In this document: one piece after another, positions 8,946 through 20,454 of the stretch
Layout: every line of letters begins with the position of its first letter
How positions within the stretch are numbered: position 1 is the stretch's first letter
Origin: Celoporthe dispersa
Taxonomy: Eukaryota; Ascomycota; Sordariomycetes; Diaporthales; Cryphonectriaceae
NCBI GenBank assembly: GCA_016584495.1
Contig: WAID01000001.1
Span: 868,001 to 932,000, forward strand
Length of the DNA stretch: 64,000 nucleotides
Reading direction: 5' to 3'
Translations under genes and position numbers: made by a program
Notes under the pieces: generated by a model
The model's input: the letters and a program-made list of their open reading frames with translations, nothing else
The model's database searches: none
What the model was told of the DNA's origin: nothing

Positions 8946-11900
8946 TCACATATCCGCCTCAAACCGCGCCATCTGTGCCAGGGCGGGCGTGGGGCCCGCA
9001 CTGCCCCCGACGGCACCGGGGTGCGGTACCCCAAAGTGGTGCCAGCAGTTCGGCGCCTGGAGGATGTACCTCGCCATGGCCTCCCTGAACCGTGACTTGT
9101 ACTCCTTGGGAGATGTGACGGTCGGCCTGTTGCGGCCGCCACCTGCGAATCCGCGGTCCTTGATCCAAGATTCGAGGCGCTTGTCCCATGTATACGTGCG
9201 GATGCAGTCGATGATGCCCACGACAAGCTCTTTCCGGTTCTCGTCGACAGCGATCATGAGCGAGTAGTCCATTACATTTTGCCGTGCGAGGAAGAGGGTG
9301 TCGTTCCAGACCTGTTCTCGGCTGGTTAATACATGACACGACAATGGGGGAGGGGTGAGACGTGTGCGACTTACAGAAGCTCTGAGCAGCTTCTTGCTGT
9401 GCTCCCTCGCGAACAGCGGCGACTCATAAATGTACTCGACCATATTCTCGTCCAACAACACTTCGTTCTGCTCGCCGGTCGACTGAATCTTACGGTTCCT
9501 CATAGACCCCTTCAGATCAAAGATACGCGTCGGCGAGCGGTCATAGAACAGGTTCTCCATCACCAGCAGGTCCAGCTTGATCTCAGTGCCTGTCGCCGGG
9601 TTCTTGATGATCACCTGGTAAAACCCGAGCATCTTGGCAATGACAGACGGCAGGTCGTGGAACAGAGCCTCGGCCATGATGTTGAAGTAGGCTGGCGCAA
9701 AGCGGATAAATGCAGACGTCTCGATCGGCGAGAGAGACTTCATGACCAGGCGGTCGTCAAGGGTCTTCAGGAAGACGGACTTTGTCTTGCCGCCCTTGGA
9801 GTCCCACTTTAGACAGCGCGACAGGGACTCGATGATACGGTCGGCAGCACCGCACTTTTGACGGAGCGCATCGAACTGCTCGGCGTAAAAGATCTTGCAG
9901 AGCATCTTGCAAGAGCCTTCAGTGAATTGGTACTTCAGGTGTGTCCCGGTGGCACGCAAAAGGCTCTTCTCGAGCTCCTCCTCGCTGATGAATGCCTCGG
10001 AATCGGACGGGCCACTGAACTTGCTGTCGTCCGGCATTTCGTCCCCGACATCTGCGTGTTGCGTCATCTTCCACTGCTTCTGGATGTCATGCAGCTTGAT
10101 CTTGTAGTCCTCCGAGCCGAGAGCAAAGGCGATCAGTGAGCTCGGCTCATCCTCTCTGACAATGACATTGGAATCGATGAAGATGTGATCCGTGACGTTG
10201 AAAGGATAGTCCAGCTGAGGCCAACCGCTGGCAGACCGTTCGGCCCAGAAGGTTGTGAGCATCTTCATCAGGCTGGATCTCTGGTGCTTAGGCAGTTCAA
10301 GCGACATCTCCTCGCTCGACTCTAGTGAGTCCGCGATCTCTTGGACGTCCGGCATCATCTCCTCTAGAAGCGACCCTTCGACATCACTCACGGCTCCATC
10401 ACCCTCATCGTCCGTGCCAGCTTGGCTGGTAGATTTCTGCTCCGTCTCCTTGTCTGCACCCGGCTGTGAGGTAGGCTCTGCCTTTTCATCCATGCCCTTC
10501 CTGAGAGGATCAGCCGCCGGTCCCGCATGATCACGCATGGCGGTATCTGCATGCTGTGTGTTCTCCGAGGACTTTGCGCCGCTCTGCTGACTGTCAAGTA
10601 GATGATCATCGTCCGACGGCCCTGGCTCTTGTACGGCCTGGTCCACATCTTCGTAGACTTCCACTATAGCCTTGGCCGAAGTTCGCGGCATGAACGATCG
10701 AGAGGGCTGCAGCTTTGCGGCCCTCTTGTTGCGGTCCCGGATGCGCTCTTTCTCAAACTCCCGGCTCAGCTGCTCGAAATGCTTCGCCAGGTTCGACACC
10801 CTGGTGTCCCTCTTCTTCGTCGTGTGAGTGTGAACGTACCGCGGGATCGATGACTGGCCTGCCTTCTTGTTTTTGAGACTCGAGATGCTGAAGCGGTCGG
10901 AGAGCTTGCTCTTATCACTTTTGAGAGAGGCACTGGACTCGACTTTGGCCATGCGCCGATGCTCTGGTTCAGCAGGCAACCCGGTACCCTTGGGCGGAAG
11001 GGCTGGAAGCGGTTTGCTGATTCCTGAAGTCGCACGGGGAATGGTGCCCACCGGCTGTGTGATAGCACGCGTTATAGGCGGCGGACCAGACAGTCCCGGC
11101 CTACGAGATGACCCACGTTCCGATGATCTTACCGATGCATCACCGTTTGCCTCAGCTTTGCCAGCCACACTCAAAGCCTCCGAAGACATGGCTGCTTGTT
11201 GCTGACGCCGTAATTGCTCTACCTTCTCGGTGAGCGATAGTGACGAGTCTGGCTGTAAGGGTGCGAGCCTCGTGTGACTACGCGACGGGGTCGGCGAGTG
11301 CGCTGGAGTCGAGACCTTGGCGGCGGGCTCCGTGGGCGGAGAATTAGAGCTTTCGGTCGGCTGGGATTGCTCTGGCGTCTGCTCTGGCTCTTCCGTGCCA
11401 GCTGCCGGCATAACCTCTGGAGAGGGCTCTCCAGATGTCGCAGCTTTACTGGCTTCATGTATGATGTCAGGTTTAGCTGGAGCTTCTTGGGAAAGGTCTC
11501 CGCTTTCTGTCAACATGGTTTCTGGTCCCGTTGTAGTATTCGAGTCTTCGACATCGGGCTCGGCCTGAGCAGTCTGCTGGGGACTGGCATCGGTCTCTTC
11601 TTTGGAAGCATCTGTACCTGGAGCCTGCTCCTCCTTGGCGTGGTCTGTGGAAGGCAGATTGGGCTCGCTTTGAACCTTCTCAGGATCGCCCTCAATCAGA
11701 CTGGATTGCGTCGCCGGCAGTGAGACTTTCTCGTCCGTGTCCATGGACACAATGCTAGTGCCGTCCGTAGAGGTCGGCAGCGACTCCTTGGACTCGTTGT
11801 CCGAGAATATCTTCTTCAGCTGGATGATAGTCAACTGCCGCACATCTTTGTCGGACAGGAAGTCGGCCTCGAACTTAGCAAAGGCCGAGTTCCAATCTTC

Positions 11901-14900
11901 GACTCTTTCAAGCATTGTGCGGATGACGGCGTTGAGAGGAATGACCTCGTAGTACTTGGAGTTGATGTATGTGGACTGCAGCTCGCGGATGAGTCTGGGC
12001 TCGTCCTCTTGAGCTCTCTTGGTCAGCCTCTCGACCTCAGCCTTGCAGTTGTCGGCTTTCTCGGGCAACACGCTGTCGATGCGGATTGACTTGAGTCTCG
12101 CCTTGACAGAGTTCATGAAGCGGTACCAACGCTCTTCTGACTTGGTGAAGATGTCGTTTTTCAGCCGGAGATCCCGGTCGACCTTCCATGTAAGACGAGC
12201 GCGCGGTACGATGATCTCAAGGAGGTCGATCGGATCCCAATGAACCCGCATTGACGTGTCGTGGAAGCTGAAATATCGAATGTGCTCCTTCTGGTAGTCA
12301 TGAGGGCACTGGAGATCTGGCCAGCATTTGAGGCCCCTGCCCCAGAATGACAGCTCGAGGTATTTGCCAAACGAGTACTTGCGTGCAACGTCGGACAGTA
12401 ACCCGAAGCCCATGTCCTTCCTACACACTTTGCAGTAACTCCACAGATAGATAGGATCCTCATCATCGTTATCACCCATCGCGGGAAGCTCATCCCTCCT
12501 TAACTTGGAGGGGTCGAAGGGGAGAGGGGAGTTTCTCTCAATGAAGACGGTGATGCGAGCCTCGTCGTGGACATAGGTGCGGTGATGCTCAGCCATTTGC
12601 CGGTCACAGCCATTAGCGTGACAGATGGACTCAGCGCTCCCACAGAGGTCCTCGATATATTGTCCGAGCGTGCAGTCAGGATCCATATTGTCATCTGGGT
12701 CGTCATGGTAGAAGCCAAAGGCTATCAACCCGGGCTCAGAACATGGGATCTTCGTGTCTGTGCAGATGACAGAGTAAAGAACGACAATGTTCTGGTGCGA
12801 GTATGGATCAAAGAGATCCAGAGCCCCTGCAATGAAGTTCTCCCACTGTCGTGTCTGCGTCTGGTAGTTGTATAGTGCCTTGTCGTATTCAGCATCATGA
12901 ACCGCGTGGAGGATTTCCATGATCTGTCTAGGGGCCTTCTGCCCAATCGCGTGTACCATCTCTGATTTGATGAGCTGGAACTTTTGCGGCTTGGTCTGCT
13001 CGTTCTCTCCCTGCTCCTCGATGACATCCTGGTCACGCAGGCGTTTTAGGTAGACCAGGCGACGTTCCTGCTCTCGAGCTTTCATAAGCAGGTAGGGCTG
13101 TGTGAACTTGACAAAGGGTGAAGCCGATAGGAGTTTCGTCTCGTACTTGGCAACCATGTCGCTATAGAATTGTGGTGCAGGCACGTCCTCCGGCACGTGA
13201 TTGTCATGACCTGAATGTATCGAGTGAAGGGACAGCAAGCTTTGCGTCTTTTCGGGTAGCGAGGGCTGTGAAGCCTCAGGAGATTGACTCTTTTCCGTCT
13301 TTGGATCCGCTTCGGATCTGGGCAGGCTGCTCTGCTGACTCTCGCCTGCTGGCTCCTCTTGGGCTGAGGCGGGTTCCGCTGCATCCTTTTCCTTGAAGTT
13401 CGCCGATGACTCGAGGGTCTGGTCGACGTCTGGCCTGGATGGAGTGAGCGCAGGTGGACCCTCTGGGTCTGTTCCCATGTACACCAGGTGATCCCGCAGC
13501 AGCGCCGCCTCGAGCTTGAGGTTGTAAACGACGTAGATCATGAACTCTGTAACCTTCTTCATCCTGTGCAGAACCTGGGTGTTGGCACCACGCAGAGCGA
13601 TGGTGCAACCCAAAGACTTGGTACATCCAGATATGAAGATGTAAGTCTTCTTGCGACCCGGGTAGTCGTTGTTCACATATGTCTTCACCTCGAAGCCGCC
13701 AGCTTGGCCGACTTGGGTTGGTAGTACCAACATGTCCAGCGACTCGATGATATCCGCTTTGGCGCATCGTGACACGGCCTCGATGACCGCCAGCTTCACG
13801 TTGTAAGCGACAGCTATGCCTGCCTCGGAAAGGTATTGTAGTGCGACACCCGAAACAGCTTTGTGCGCAAGCAGAACTTGGGGACGAAGGTTGATTATAC
13901 GGTTCACAACCATGCGCAAATACTCCTTCTCTTGCTCGATGACAGGCTGCAGACTCATGAAATGCTGTTGTTGGTGACGTTGGTACTCGATCGGAAATGA
14001 GACAATGACGATGCGCGGGCTGGCAATGCGCCGCGGCATGCTCTTCAGCGCAAGATTCTTGGTGAAGATCACGCCGGACACATAGCTAGTGTCTCCAGGC
14101 TTGCCTCCTGGTATCTTCTTCAGCTTCACATAGTGACGTATATCCATCAAGTCCCCCACTCGAGTGTCGGGGTTCACATCATTCGAACACCGGACGAGGA
14201 TAGGAATCAATGCCCTCTCCCAGGCCGAGGGGTTTGGGACCTCGGCGTCCTGCAGAAGCTGTCCAAAAAGCTTTTTGACATGCTGCAGGCTGGCCTCTGG
14301 GAGCACGTCGTCCTGCGCAGGCTTTTGTCGGAGGGAACGGCTCCTAACCAGCTTAGTCGGCTCGACTGGAGTTGAGGGATCAAAGACAGCTAGTGATTCA
14401 ACAGACACCCCGGGACCCGGCAGTTTGAATATTCCCGATCGCGGCCGAGGCGACCGCATGTGATATCCAGTCTGGCTTGTGGTACTCAGATTCCTCCGTC
14501 GTGTCGGTCTTCCATGGCTGATCACGCTAACGGCCGCATTATCATCCTGCGCACGAGACACGATGCTGAGACCGCTGATACTCTTCTCCCCTCGAATCAC
14601 CCTATGCCTTCGGCTCCCACTCAAAAAGGGCCCAAAATTTGACTTGTCCGGGTCGAGACTCGAAGGAGTGATGTCGCTGCTGTTCATCGTGGCGAAGATG
14701 CTCATCTGCTGCTCGTCCCCGCTAGATTCTTCAGACATGTAGGGCGCAAGCTCAGGGTCGATGATGTTGTCGTCATGAAAAGCAGGAAGCTTGGACTTTC
14801 GCTGCAATTCTTCATTGGCCGACTTGCGGAACGGAGCAGAGTCGTCGTGGACCGGAGAGCCTTTGAGCCGCCCTAGCAAGTTGTGTTTCGAGAGATGACG

Positions 14901-16679
14901 CCGATGACCTGCTGACTGCGGCCGACCAGCTGCCAAGGATCTCAAAGATCTTGAAGAGCTCGGACGGCTTAGTTGTGGGGCAGCATCTATCTCGAGGATT
15001 GCTGAGCGCCTATTCGCATCCGTGATCCTCCTTGTGGCTGGGATGGCCATCATGGGGGCTGATGCCATCCTGTTTCCGTCGTAGTCCTCGGCTCTCTCCG
15101 ATATGCTAATTGTATCGTCGTCCACCTTTGACTTGGGGCCATGAATCTGTTTCAGTGGGTTAGACCGGAAGATGGCAGGAAGGTAGGTATCGTTATCGGA
15201 ATCGTCGGAATCGCCCTCGTATCGGCTGTTGATGACATCGAGACAAGTCTTGCAGACTTTAAGGGTACCGGGAAAACCCAGCTTCTGGCCAGAGATGTTT
15301 GATGTACATTTCGAGTCGAAGATGCAGCCGCACGTCCGGCAGTGATGTTTTCTCCGAAACGCAGTGAAGGGTGCACCGCAAAGAAAGCACTCTTTGGTAG
15401 TCTCATCTGCCATCCAGAACTCCTTGCTCGTGACCTGCTTTCTCATGGCCTCGAGTGTCTTGCTCACCGTCCCCGGACCATCGACAGCCCTCGTGCCAGG
15501 GATCCGTACGCCGCCGCTCGAGAGCTTCTCTGGCCTCTCATTATGATGGAAAGATTCATGGTGCACAGATCCATGAGCCGACATGTTAATGGGACTTGGC
15601 TCGGCCTTGCCTTCCATCGAAGAGGACCTAGAGTGCAACTCCACGGACGTCTTGGAACGGCTGATGCGGTCAATCACAGCCGGCTTCCTCAAGCTGTCTC
15701 CTGAGGGGCGTGACTGATGAATGAGGACCCCACTTGCCACCGTGCTAGACGTCCTGACTGGGCTCATCGCAGCTTCGGAGCTGCCATCGTGGCTGAAGGA
15801 GTCCTGCCGCCTCGAACGCTCTATGACCCTGTCGCTGATATGTCGGGACTCGCTGGGCGTGTAGACACTGGAGCTTCGAGAAGCACTTGTAGTCCTGAGT
15901 TCAGGCAGCTGGTTGAAAGGACGCCTGCCATTCTCTTCAGTGCGCGTCGTCACACCTCGCCCGTCGTCATCTTTGAAAGCGCCGACCGTGACAGGCGCAA
16001 CAGCAGTATCGGCGACGGCCGGAGCAGCACCCTTCGCGATCTTCGGCAGGCTCGGCGCACTCTTGGCTGTGCTCACCGTTACTACCGATGACGCCTTCGA
16101 CGACTGTGGGGCCAATGGGTAGCTGTCGGGCAGTATCACAGATGCAGTTGAGGAGGCTGTGGCCTGCGAGTAGTCTGAGACCTGGCTTGTGAGCCCGTCG
16201 CCCCTAATCGCTGGAGGGGCGGCAGGTGCCTTGCCCTTCTTGGGCCCAGGGTCCAGCCTCTCTGGCGATTCCAGATCCGGCATGTTTCCCTTGCCACCGG
16301 CGCCGACAGCCTCTTTGAGACGGCTGTACAGACCGCTGATGCCATGGTGTACGAGTTCAGTGGGCGAACCTCGATTGTCTGCCGGAACGGACGCCGGAGG
16401 AGGCGTGAAATCGTTGAAGGTGGTGAGGACGTCGGACTGGCTGGCCGATGTGTGGATTTTATCGAGGGCTTGCGCGAGCTGTTCCTTCTCGACCTGAGAG
16501 ATGGTGGAGATGGAGTTGAAGGAGTCGCGACGGGACCTGAGATCATCGATAGAGGCGGTCGAGGGTGCCATGGTTGACCTGACCGGTGTGCTGGGCTCCA
16601 TGTCTGTCTCTTCTGCCCTGCTCACTCCTGGGGGAGCGCGCTGGTCGAGAATGTGTAGTGATCGCAGGTGTTCGCTCAT
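8946..16679 (-). CDS. fab1: 1-phosphatidylinositol-3-phosphate 5-kinase Fab1
   Basis: Makes PI(3,5)P2 from PI3P on vacuole/late-endosome membranes and controls vacuole size, acidity and retrograde traffic. Domains in order: a long disordered N-terminus; a FYVE zinc finger at about residues 420-480 (CFLCGAPFTAFRRKHHCRTC) that binds PI3P; a CCT/TCP1-like domain at about 860-1080; a Cys-rich region around 1400-1500; further disordered sequence; and a C-terminal PIP-kinase domain at about 2235-2525. Kinase residues visible include RLVMK (ATP-binding lysine), MDYSLM, and IID in the metal-binding position. A 63-bp intron (9374-9312; GTAAGT...CAG) interrupts the kinase domain and restores LLRASVWNDTLFLARQNV. 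The intron has no stop and keeps frame, so it is easily missed. The spliced protein is about 2556 residues. No frame break is seen in 7.7 kb. Confidence 0.95.
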   Translation of the reverse strand: MSEHLRSLHILDQRAPPGVSRAEETDMEPSTPVRSTMAPSTASIDDLRSRRDSFNSISTISQVEKEQLAQALDKIHTSASQSDVLTTFNDFTPPPASVPADNRGSPTELVHHGISGLYSRLKEAVGAGGKGNMPDLESPERLDPGPKKGKAPAAPPAIRGDGLTSQVSDYSQATASSTASVILPDSYPLAPQSSKASSVVTVSTAKSAPSLPKIAKGAAPAVADTAVAPVTVGAFKDDDGRGVTTRTEENGRRPFNQLPELRTTSASRSSSVYTPSESRHISDRVIERSRRQDSFSHDGSSEAAMSPVRTSSTVASGVLIHQSRPSGDSLRKPAVIDRISRSKTSVELHSRSSSMEGKAEPSPINMSAHGSVHHESFHHNERPEKLSSGGVRIPGTRAVDGPGTVSKTLEAMRKQVTSKEFWMADETTKECFLCGAPFTAFRRKHHCRTCGCIFDSKCTSNISGQKLGFPGTLKVCKTCLDVINSRYEGDSDDSDNDTYLPAIFRSNPLKQIHGPKSKVDDDTISISERAEDYDGNRMASAPMMAIPATRRITDANRRSAILEIDAAPQLSRPSSSRSLRSLAAGRPQSAGHRRHLSKHNLLGRLKGSPVHDDSAPFRKSANEELQRKSKLPAFHDDNIIDPELAPYMSEESSGDEQQMSIFATMNSSDITPSSLDPDKSNFGPFLSGSRRHRVIRGEKSISGLSIVSRAQDDNAAVSVISHGRPTRRRNLSTTSQTGYHMRSPRPRSGIFKLPGPGVSVESLAVFDPSTPVEPTKLVRSRSLRQKPAQDDVLPEASLQHVKKLFGQLLQDAEVPNPSAWERALIPILVRCSNDVNPDTRVGDLMDIRHYVKLKKIPGGKPGDTSYVSGVIFTKNLALKSMPRRIASPRIVIVSFPIEYQRHQQQHFMSLQPVIEQEKEYLRMVVNRIINLRPQVLLAHKAVSGVALQYLSEAGIAVAYNVKLAVIEAVSRCAKADIIESLDMLVLPTQVGQAGGFEVKTYVNNDYPGRKKTYIFISGCTKSLGCTIALRGANTQVLHRMKKVTEFMIYVVYNLKLEAALLRDHLVYMGTDPEGPPALTPSRPDVDQTLESSANFKEKDAAEPASAQEEPAGESQQSSLPRSEADPKTEKSQSPEASQPSLPEKTQSLLSLHSIHSGHDNHVPEDVPAPQFYSDMVAKYETKLLSASPFVKFTQPYLLMKAREQERRLVYLKRLRDQDVIEEQGENEQTKPQKFQLIKSEMVHAIGQKAPRQIMEILHAVHDAEYDKALYNYQTQTRQWENFIAGALDLFDPYSHQNIVVLYSVICTDTKIPCSEPGLIAFGFYHDDPDDNMDPDCTLGQYIEDLCGSAESICHANGCDRQMAEHHRTYVHDEARITVFIERNSPLPFDPSKLRRDELPAMGDNDDEDPIYLWSYCKVCRKDMGFGLLSDVARKYSFGKYLELSFWGRGLKCWPDLQCPHDYQKEHIRYFSFHDTSMRVHWDPIDLLEIIVPRARLTWKVDRDLRLKNDIFTKSEERWYRFMNSVKARLKSIRIDSVLPEKADNCKAEVERLTKRAQEDEPRLIRELQSTYINSKYYEVIPLNAVIRTMLERVEDWNSAFAKFEADFLSDKDVRQLTIIQLKKIFSDNESKESLPTSTDGTSIVSMDTDEKVSLPATQSSLIEGDPEKVQSEPNLPSTDHAKEEQAPGTDASKEETDASPQQTAQAEPDVEDSNTTTGPETMLTESGDLSQEAPAKPDIIHEASKAATSGEPSPEVMPAAGTEEPEQTPEQSQPTESSNSPPTEPAAKVSTPAHSPTPSRSHTRLAPLQPDSSLSLTEKVEQLRRQQQAAMSSEALSVAGKAEANGDASVRSSERGSSRRPGLSGPPPITRAITQPVGTIPRATSGISKPLPALPPKGTGLPAEPEHRRMAKVESSASLKSDKSKLSDRFSISSLKNKKAGQSSIPRYVHTHTTKKRDTRVSNLAKHFEQLSREFEKERIRDRNKRAAKLQPSRSFMPRTSAKAIVEVYEDVDQAVQEPGPSDDDHLLDSQQSGAKSSENTQHADTAMRDHAGPAADPLRKGMDEKAEPTSQPGADKETEQKSTSQAGTDDEGDGAVSDVEGSLLEEMMPDVQEIADSLESSEEMSLELPKHQRSSLMKMLTTFWAERSASGWPQLDYPFNVTDHIFIDSNVIVREDEPSSLIAFALGSEDYKIKLHDIQKQWKMTQHADVGDEMPDDSKFSGPSDSEAFISEEELEKSLLRATGTHLKYQFTEGSCKMLCKIFYAEQFDALRQKCGAADRIIESLSRCLKWDSKGGKTKSVFLKTLDDRLVMKSLSPIETSAFIRFAPAYFNIMAEALFHDLPSVIAKMLGFYQVIIKNPATGTEIKLDLLVMENLFYDRSPTRIFDLKGSMRNRKIQSTGEQNEVLLDENMVEYIYESPLFAREHSKKLLRASVSRTRLTPPPLSCHVLTSREQVWNDTLFLARQNVMDYSLMIAVDENRKELVVGIIDCIRTYTWDKRLESWIKDRGFAGGGRNRPTVTSPKEYKSRFREAMARYILQAPNCWHHFGVPHPGAVGGSAGPTPALAQMARFEADM

Positions 16680-17673
16680 TCACAGCCTCTGAGAAACGCG
16701 GAGTCGAACACATCCGGTCGACTTGTTAAAGGATTATAAGCGTGTGCGCATGATCTGTAGATACGATACGGCTATCTGGCTGAGAGATATAAAAACTGTG
16801 TTAGTCATCTTGTGCCTTGCCATGCAGCCTGACGTAGGTGAAGGGAACAAGGGGTATTTTTGGACGGAGAAGACAGGCTCACAGTCAGACGGATCAAGAA
16901 CCAAACGGCACAACTACTGCTCGCGCAGGTACAGTTGCAGCATTCTGGACAGACGAGAGCTCCTCATGTCCTCAAGACGTCGCTGGTGCGGGGCTGGACG
17001 AAGGTAAAGTTGTATAACGCTGGAAACAGACGGTGCGCGGAGTTGCAGGGTGCCTGGATCTGGTGTTCTGGTATCGATGCGAGAGGTATGTCGAGCACGA
17101 GGAGGAAGACTTGCACGCGGTGTGTGGCTGGGTGCGGCTACAAGACCAAGAATGTATTGGCGGTGATAGCCTTACTTTTCCCACCCTACAAGGCACTATG
17201 TAATCGCACCGAGAGGGGCGTGCAACCGCCACTAACGACCCCTGCAAGGCAAGTGTCAGCGCGGGGGTCTGTTTAGGAGGCTAGACCGTTCAGGCACCAG
17301 GGTCGATGCTCTGCAGACTCGACCACAGGTGCTGCGTCATCTCGAGCGGGAGCGGGACCACATGACAGCGGGTGAGTGGGTGAAAGGACCCCTGTAAGAC
17401 GCGGTCTCACCTTAATGCGCACTCCACCACGCGTTTCCTAGCAATCACTGTGAGATCTTGTGTTTGGTTTTTGACTACCCTTCTACCAGAGCACATCGCC
17501 GGCTGCGTAGCCAGGGCAGAATGGATTCAGCCAGTGAGTGGACTTGGTCGCCCACTGCAAGCTAAGCTTATATACGAGGCCTGCGGACCTCTATTGTAAT
17601 AAACTGCTCTTCCTCGACCACTCATCTCAAAAGGCGGTGCTGGTCGCGTTCACCAGCACGACCCAACGAGCGG
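16680..17673. promoter_or_regulatory. Divergent promoter region of fab1 and the 17.7-kb gene
   Basis: Nearly 1 kb between divergent starts, with no supportable ORF. A TATATA element at 17569-17574 lies about 100 bp upstream of the rightward ATG and is a plausible TATA box. Confidence 0.5.
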
Positions 17674-20454
17674 ATGGCTTCCAATCCCGACGACGACTTT
17701 ATCCAGTCTGAGCATTTCATAAAACGCCGGTATTTTCAGATCCCAAAGGACCAACAAAAGCTTCTTGATGACGACGGCGCCTGGTCTGAGAACCTCAAGA
17801 AGGGACAATATGGCATGTTCAATCTTCCAAACCAGGTTCTGCAGGAGGTCAAGAACGCTGCCATCAGCAAACACGCAGAGCCCACACGGGAAGACCGCAC
17901 TCCCTCGCCGGCACCGAGAGCTGCAGTGAATACAGGTTCTACGTCCAGACCAAGCAGGCAAGAGCGTGCAGCGTCCAGCTCGATTAACAACGACGACGAC
18001 GACGAGGAGGAGGAGGAGGTGGTGGAAGAGGTGGAGGAGGAGGAGGAGAGCAATGGCGATGGCGTGCCTTTGTGTTCTTGGCCTGAAACCCAGCGGTCCG
18101 CAGAGGCTGCTGCTGCGACGCAAGAGCCCAGCAGCAAGGCTGAAGCCGAGATCTCACCGCCGAGAAAACGTCACGAATCCCCTCCGTACAGCACTCAGCT
18201 CAAGAGGAAACGCCGTTTGTCATTCGTCGACGAAGACCCTGCGAGTAGTGTCGTACACAGCGATGGCCTCGACATAGAGCACCCCGAATTCTTGAGCCAG
18301 TCCATGGAATTGTCGGTCAATAGGGCTGCCCTGCGCGCTGTCACCACAGGCTTAGGCAGACCAGAGCCCACACCCCCATCTGCCCAGGCGCCGCCACATA
18401 CACTCGGGAGAGCCATGCAGCCGCCGCCCATCAAGCGAAGGCGTAGATTGGAAGAGATTCAATCATCAGGGAATGGCCCAGAGGCTTCGCAACGAATAAA
18501 TGCCTCCAGCGCCAGGGCAAAGCCACCGTCCAGAGAGCTTCAGAGCAATCAAGACAGCATGGCGACGGGTACCTCGACTGGTTCATATGGGCCTCGGCGT
18601 ACCCCTCAGCGGTCTGTAAATACAGACTCACCGAGCATGAGATCCGGCCCAGCTACTATTACCGCAACTCATCAAGAACGGTCCAGCTTTACACCCACAT
18701 GGGAGGGCCGGCAAAGGGCCTCAGCAGCCTATTCAGAAGCTGACACGGGAACCTCAACGTCTAGACCTCTATTCGCGCCACCACTGGCCCAACCCATGAC
18801 TGGGCACAGAGCGTCATCATCTCCCACTACGAGACAAGCCCAGAGTCCAGCAGTGGAAGGGCAGCCCGCCCGGACTCCATATGAAGAATTCAAAGCAGCG
18901 TATGCCGATTACTCGGAGAACAGCAGGAAATTCGTCAGCGCATGTCTCAGTGTGAACCAGCTGAGGCGCGACCGACAACTTCCCGAGTTCCTATACGACG
19001 ACTACGTCAGGGCACATTCGTCAGAATACCTCATCTACGTGTCAGAATGCGACAGGAAAAAGGCCGAGAGGATCTTGCCGGCTATCCAGTGGTACAATGA
19101 GACCACAAAGGAGATGAAATATACCAAAAGACTGATCCGAAAAGATAATCTGGCTGCAATCCTGGAGGCACATGCTGGAGAGGCACGCTCCGTGAGACGA
19201 TCCCTAGGGGACTCCCAGTCTACTACGTCAGAGTCGGCCGCTGAGAGCGACGAGGACGTGGCAGATGTAGCCGAGGGCGACGAGGAAGAGGAAGAGGAAG
19301 AGGAAGGAGAAGAAGCAGAGACTATCGAGATGGGGGGAGGCCGGCGGGTCTCGATCTTCTCCGCAGCTTCACATAGATTCTCCAGGGCCTCCGCCGATCA
19401 AGGCACTCTCCAAGCCCATGCGCGATGAGACGGCCTCGCAACATGATGATGAGCTCTACGGGAGAAGGTCTCTTTCTGCAGGTGGCCAGACTACAGGCCA
19501 GAGGGATGAAGAAATGGAGGGCAACTCCCAAATTGGGCGAGCCGCGAGTGATGGGCATCCTCCCGTTGCGGCTGCTGACGAGACGAGAGAGCTTCCACCA
19601 CCTCCTCCTACTGGACCATCAGGGCCGGAGAGGATCCCATCCACCCCCAAGGCAGCGGCACCAAAGAGGAGGAGGGCAATACACCGGCGTCGCACAGGTC
19701 ATACGCGTCGCAAAGCACAGTCCGACGTTTCCGCGCCTCGATTGACACGATCGAGTTCCTGAGGCCCATCCCGTCTACGCCTCCAGTACACTCACAGGCC
19801 GTTCGGTCTCCTACACCTCACAGCGAGCGAGTGCCCGAGACCCCAGCGACTGTACAGCCGAAAAGCGAACCGAGGTCTTCAGCACAGAGCAAGCACCGGC
19901 ACTCCTCCGCAGGCGCTGAGGACAACGCTGAGGAACCCACAACTGAGCGAGCCTATCAGCGGACATGGTCACCTCCCCAGCAGATGGCAGCGCAGGAATC
20001 GCCAGCATTCCGATCGCAGCCCGACTGTGCTACTGATGACGATGATGACGAGAGCGAGGACGACGCATTCGAGACGGCTCCCCAGGAGGTGATGCCGCCG
20101 CCTCCAATGAAGAAAGCGATGCGAAAATCTCCCGCACCGAGACCACAGCCGCCACCACCACCATCAGCACGAGTAGAATATTCTTCCACGGCACCCTCAG
20201 CCGTAGGATCCAGCCGCGCACGGCCAGGCTTCACAATAGCCAGTACGGCTGTGACGCGGGCCTCTAATGTATCTAGTTCCAGGGCCGGCCAGAGTCACAG
20301 CCCAACATCGTCAGCCATGTCGTACACCAACACGTCGCGATCATCCAGGCGCATAGGCGAGTCTGCAGTGGACCGGAGCAAGAACCTCAAGCAGTTTCTT
20401 CTGAAACGAAGGAGAGCCGGCACGCCAAGCTCGACCTCAGCAAGCAGAAAGTAA
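17674..20454 (+). CDS. Unidentified disordered protein, possibly TPP1/shelterin-like (two frame breaks)
   Basis: I do not recognise this gene firmly. The first frame ends at 19428, but coding-like sequence continues in frame +2 from about 19338 to 19666 and then in the original frame to the stop at 20454. Removing one G from the G6 run at 19332-19337 and adding one G near 19666 gives a continuous 926-residue protein. The N-terminal ~60 residues hold an ordered segment (FQIPKDQQKLL, then FNLPNQVLQEV). Residues about 405-495 form a second ordered block with LPEFLYDDYVRAHSSEYLIY and IQWYNETTKEMKYTKR. The rest is Ser/Pro/Arg-rich, with acidic runs, and the end is basic (LKQFLLKRRR). The two blocks remind me of fungal TPP1/Est3-type telomere proteins, but no OB fold is visible, so this is a weak inference. 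A pair of small introns could also explain the frame changes. Confidence 0.6.
19332..19337 (+). other. Frame break (+1) in G6 run
   Basis: Dropping one G moves the reading frame from ETIEMG into EAGGSRSSPQ, and then into the well-formed DSPGPPPIKALSKP. The +1 break is paired with a -1 break at 19666. Confidence 0.6.
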
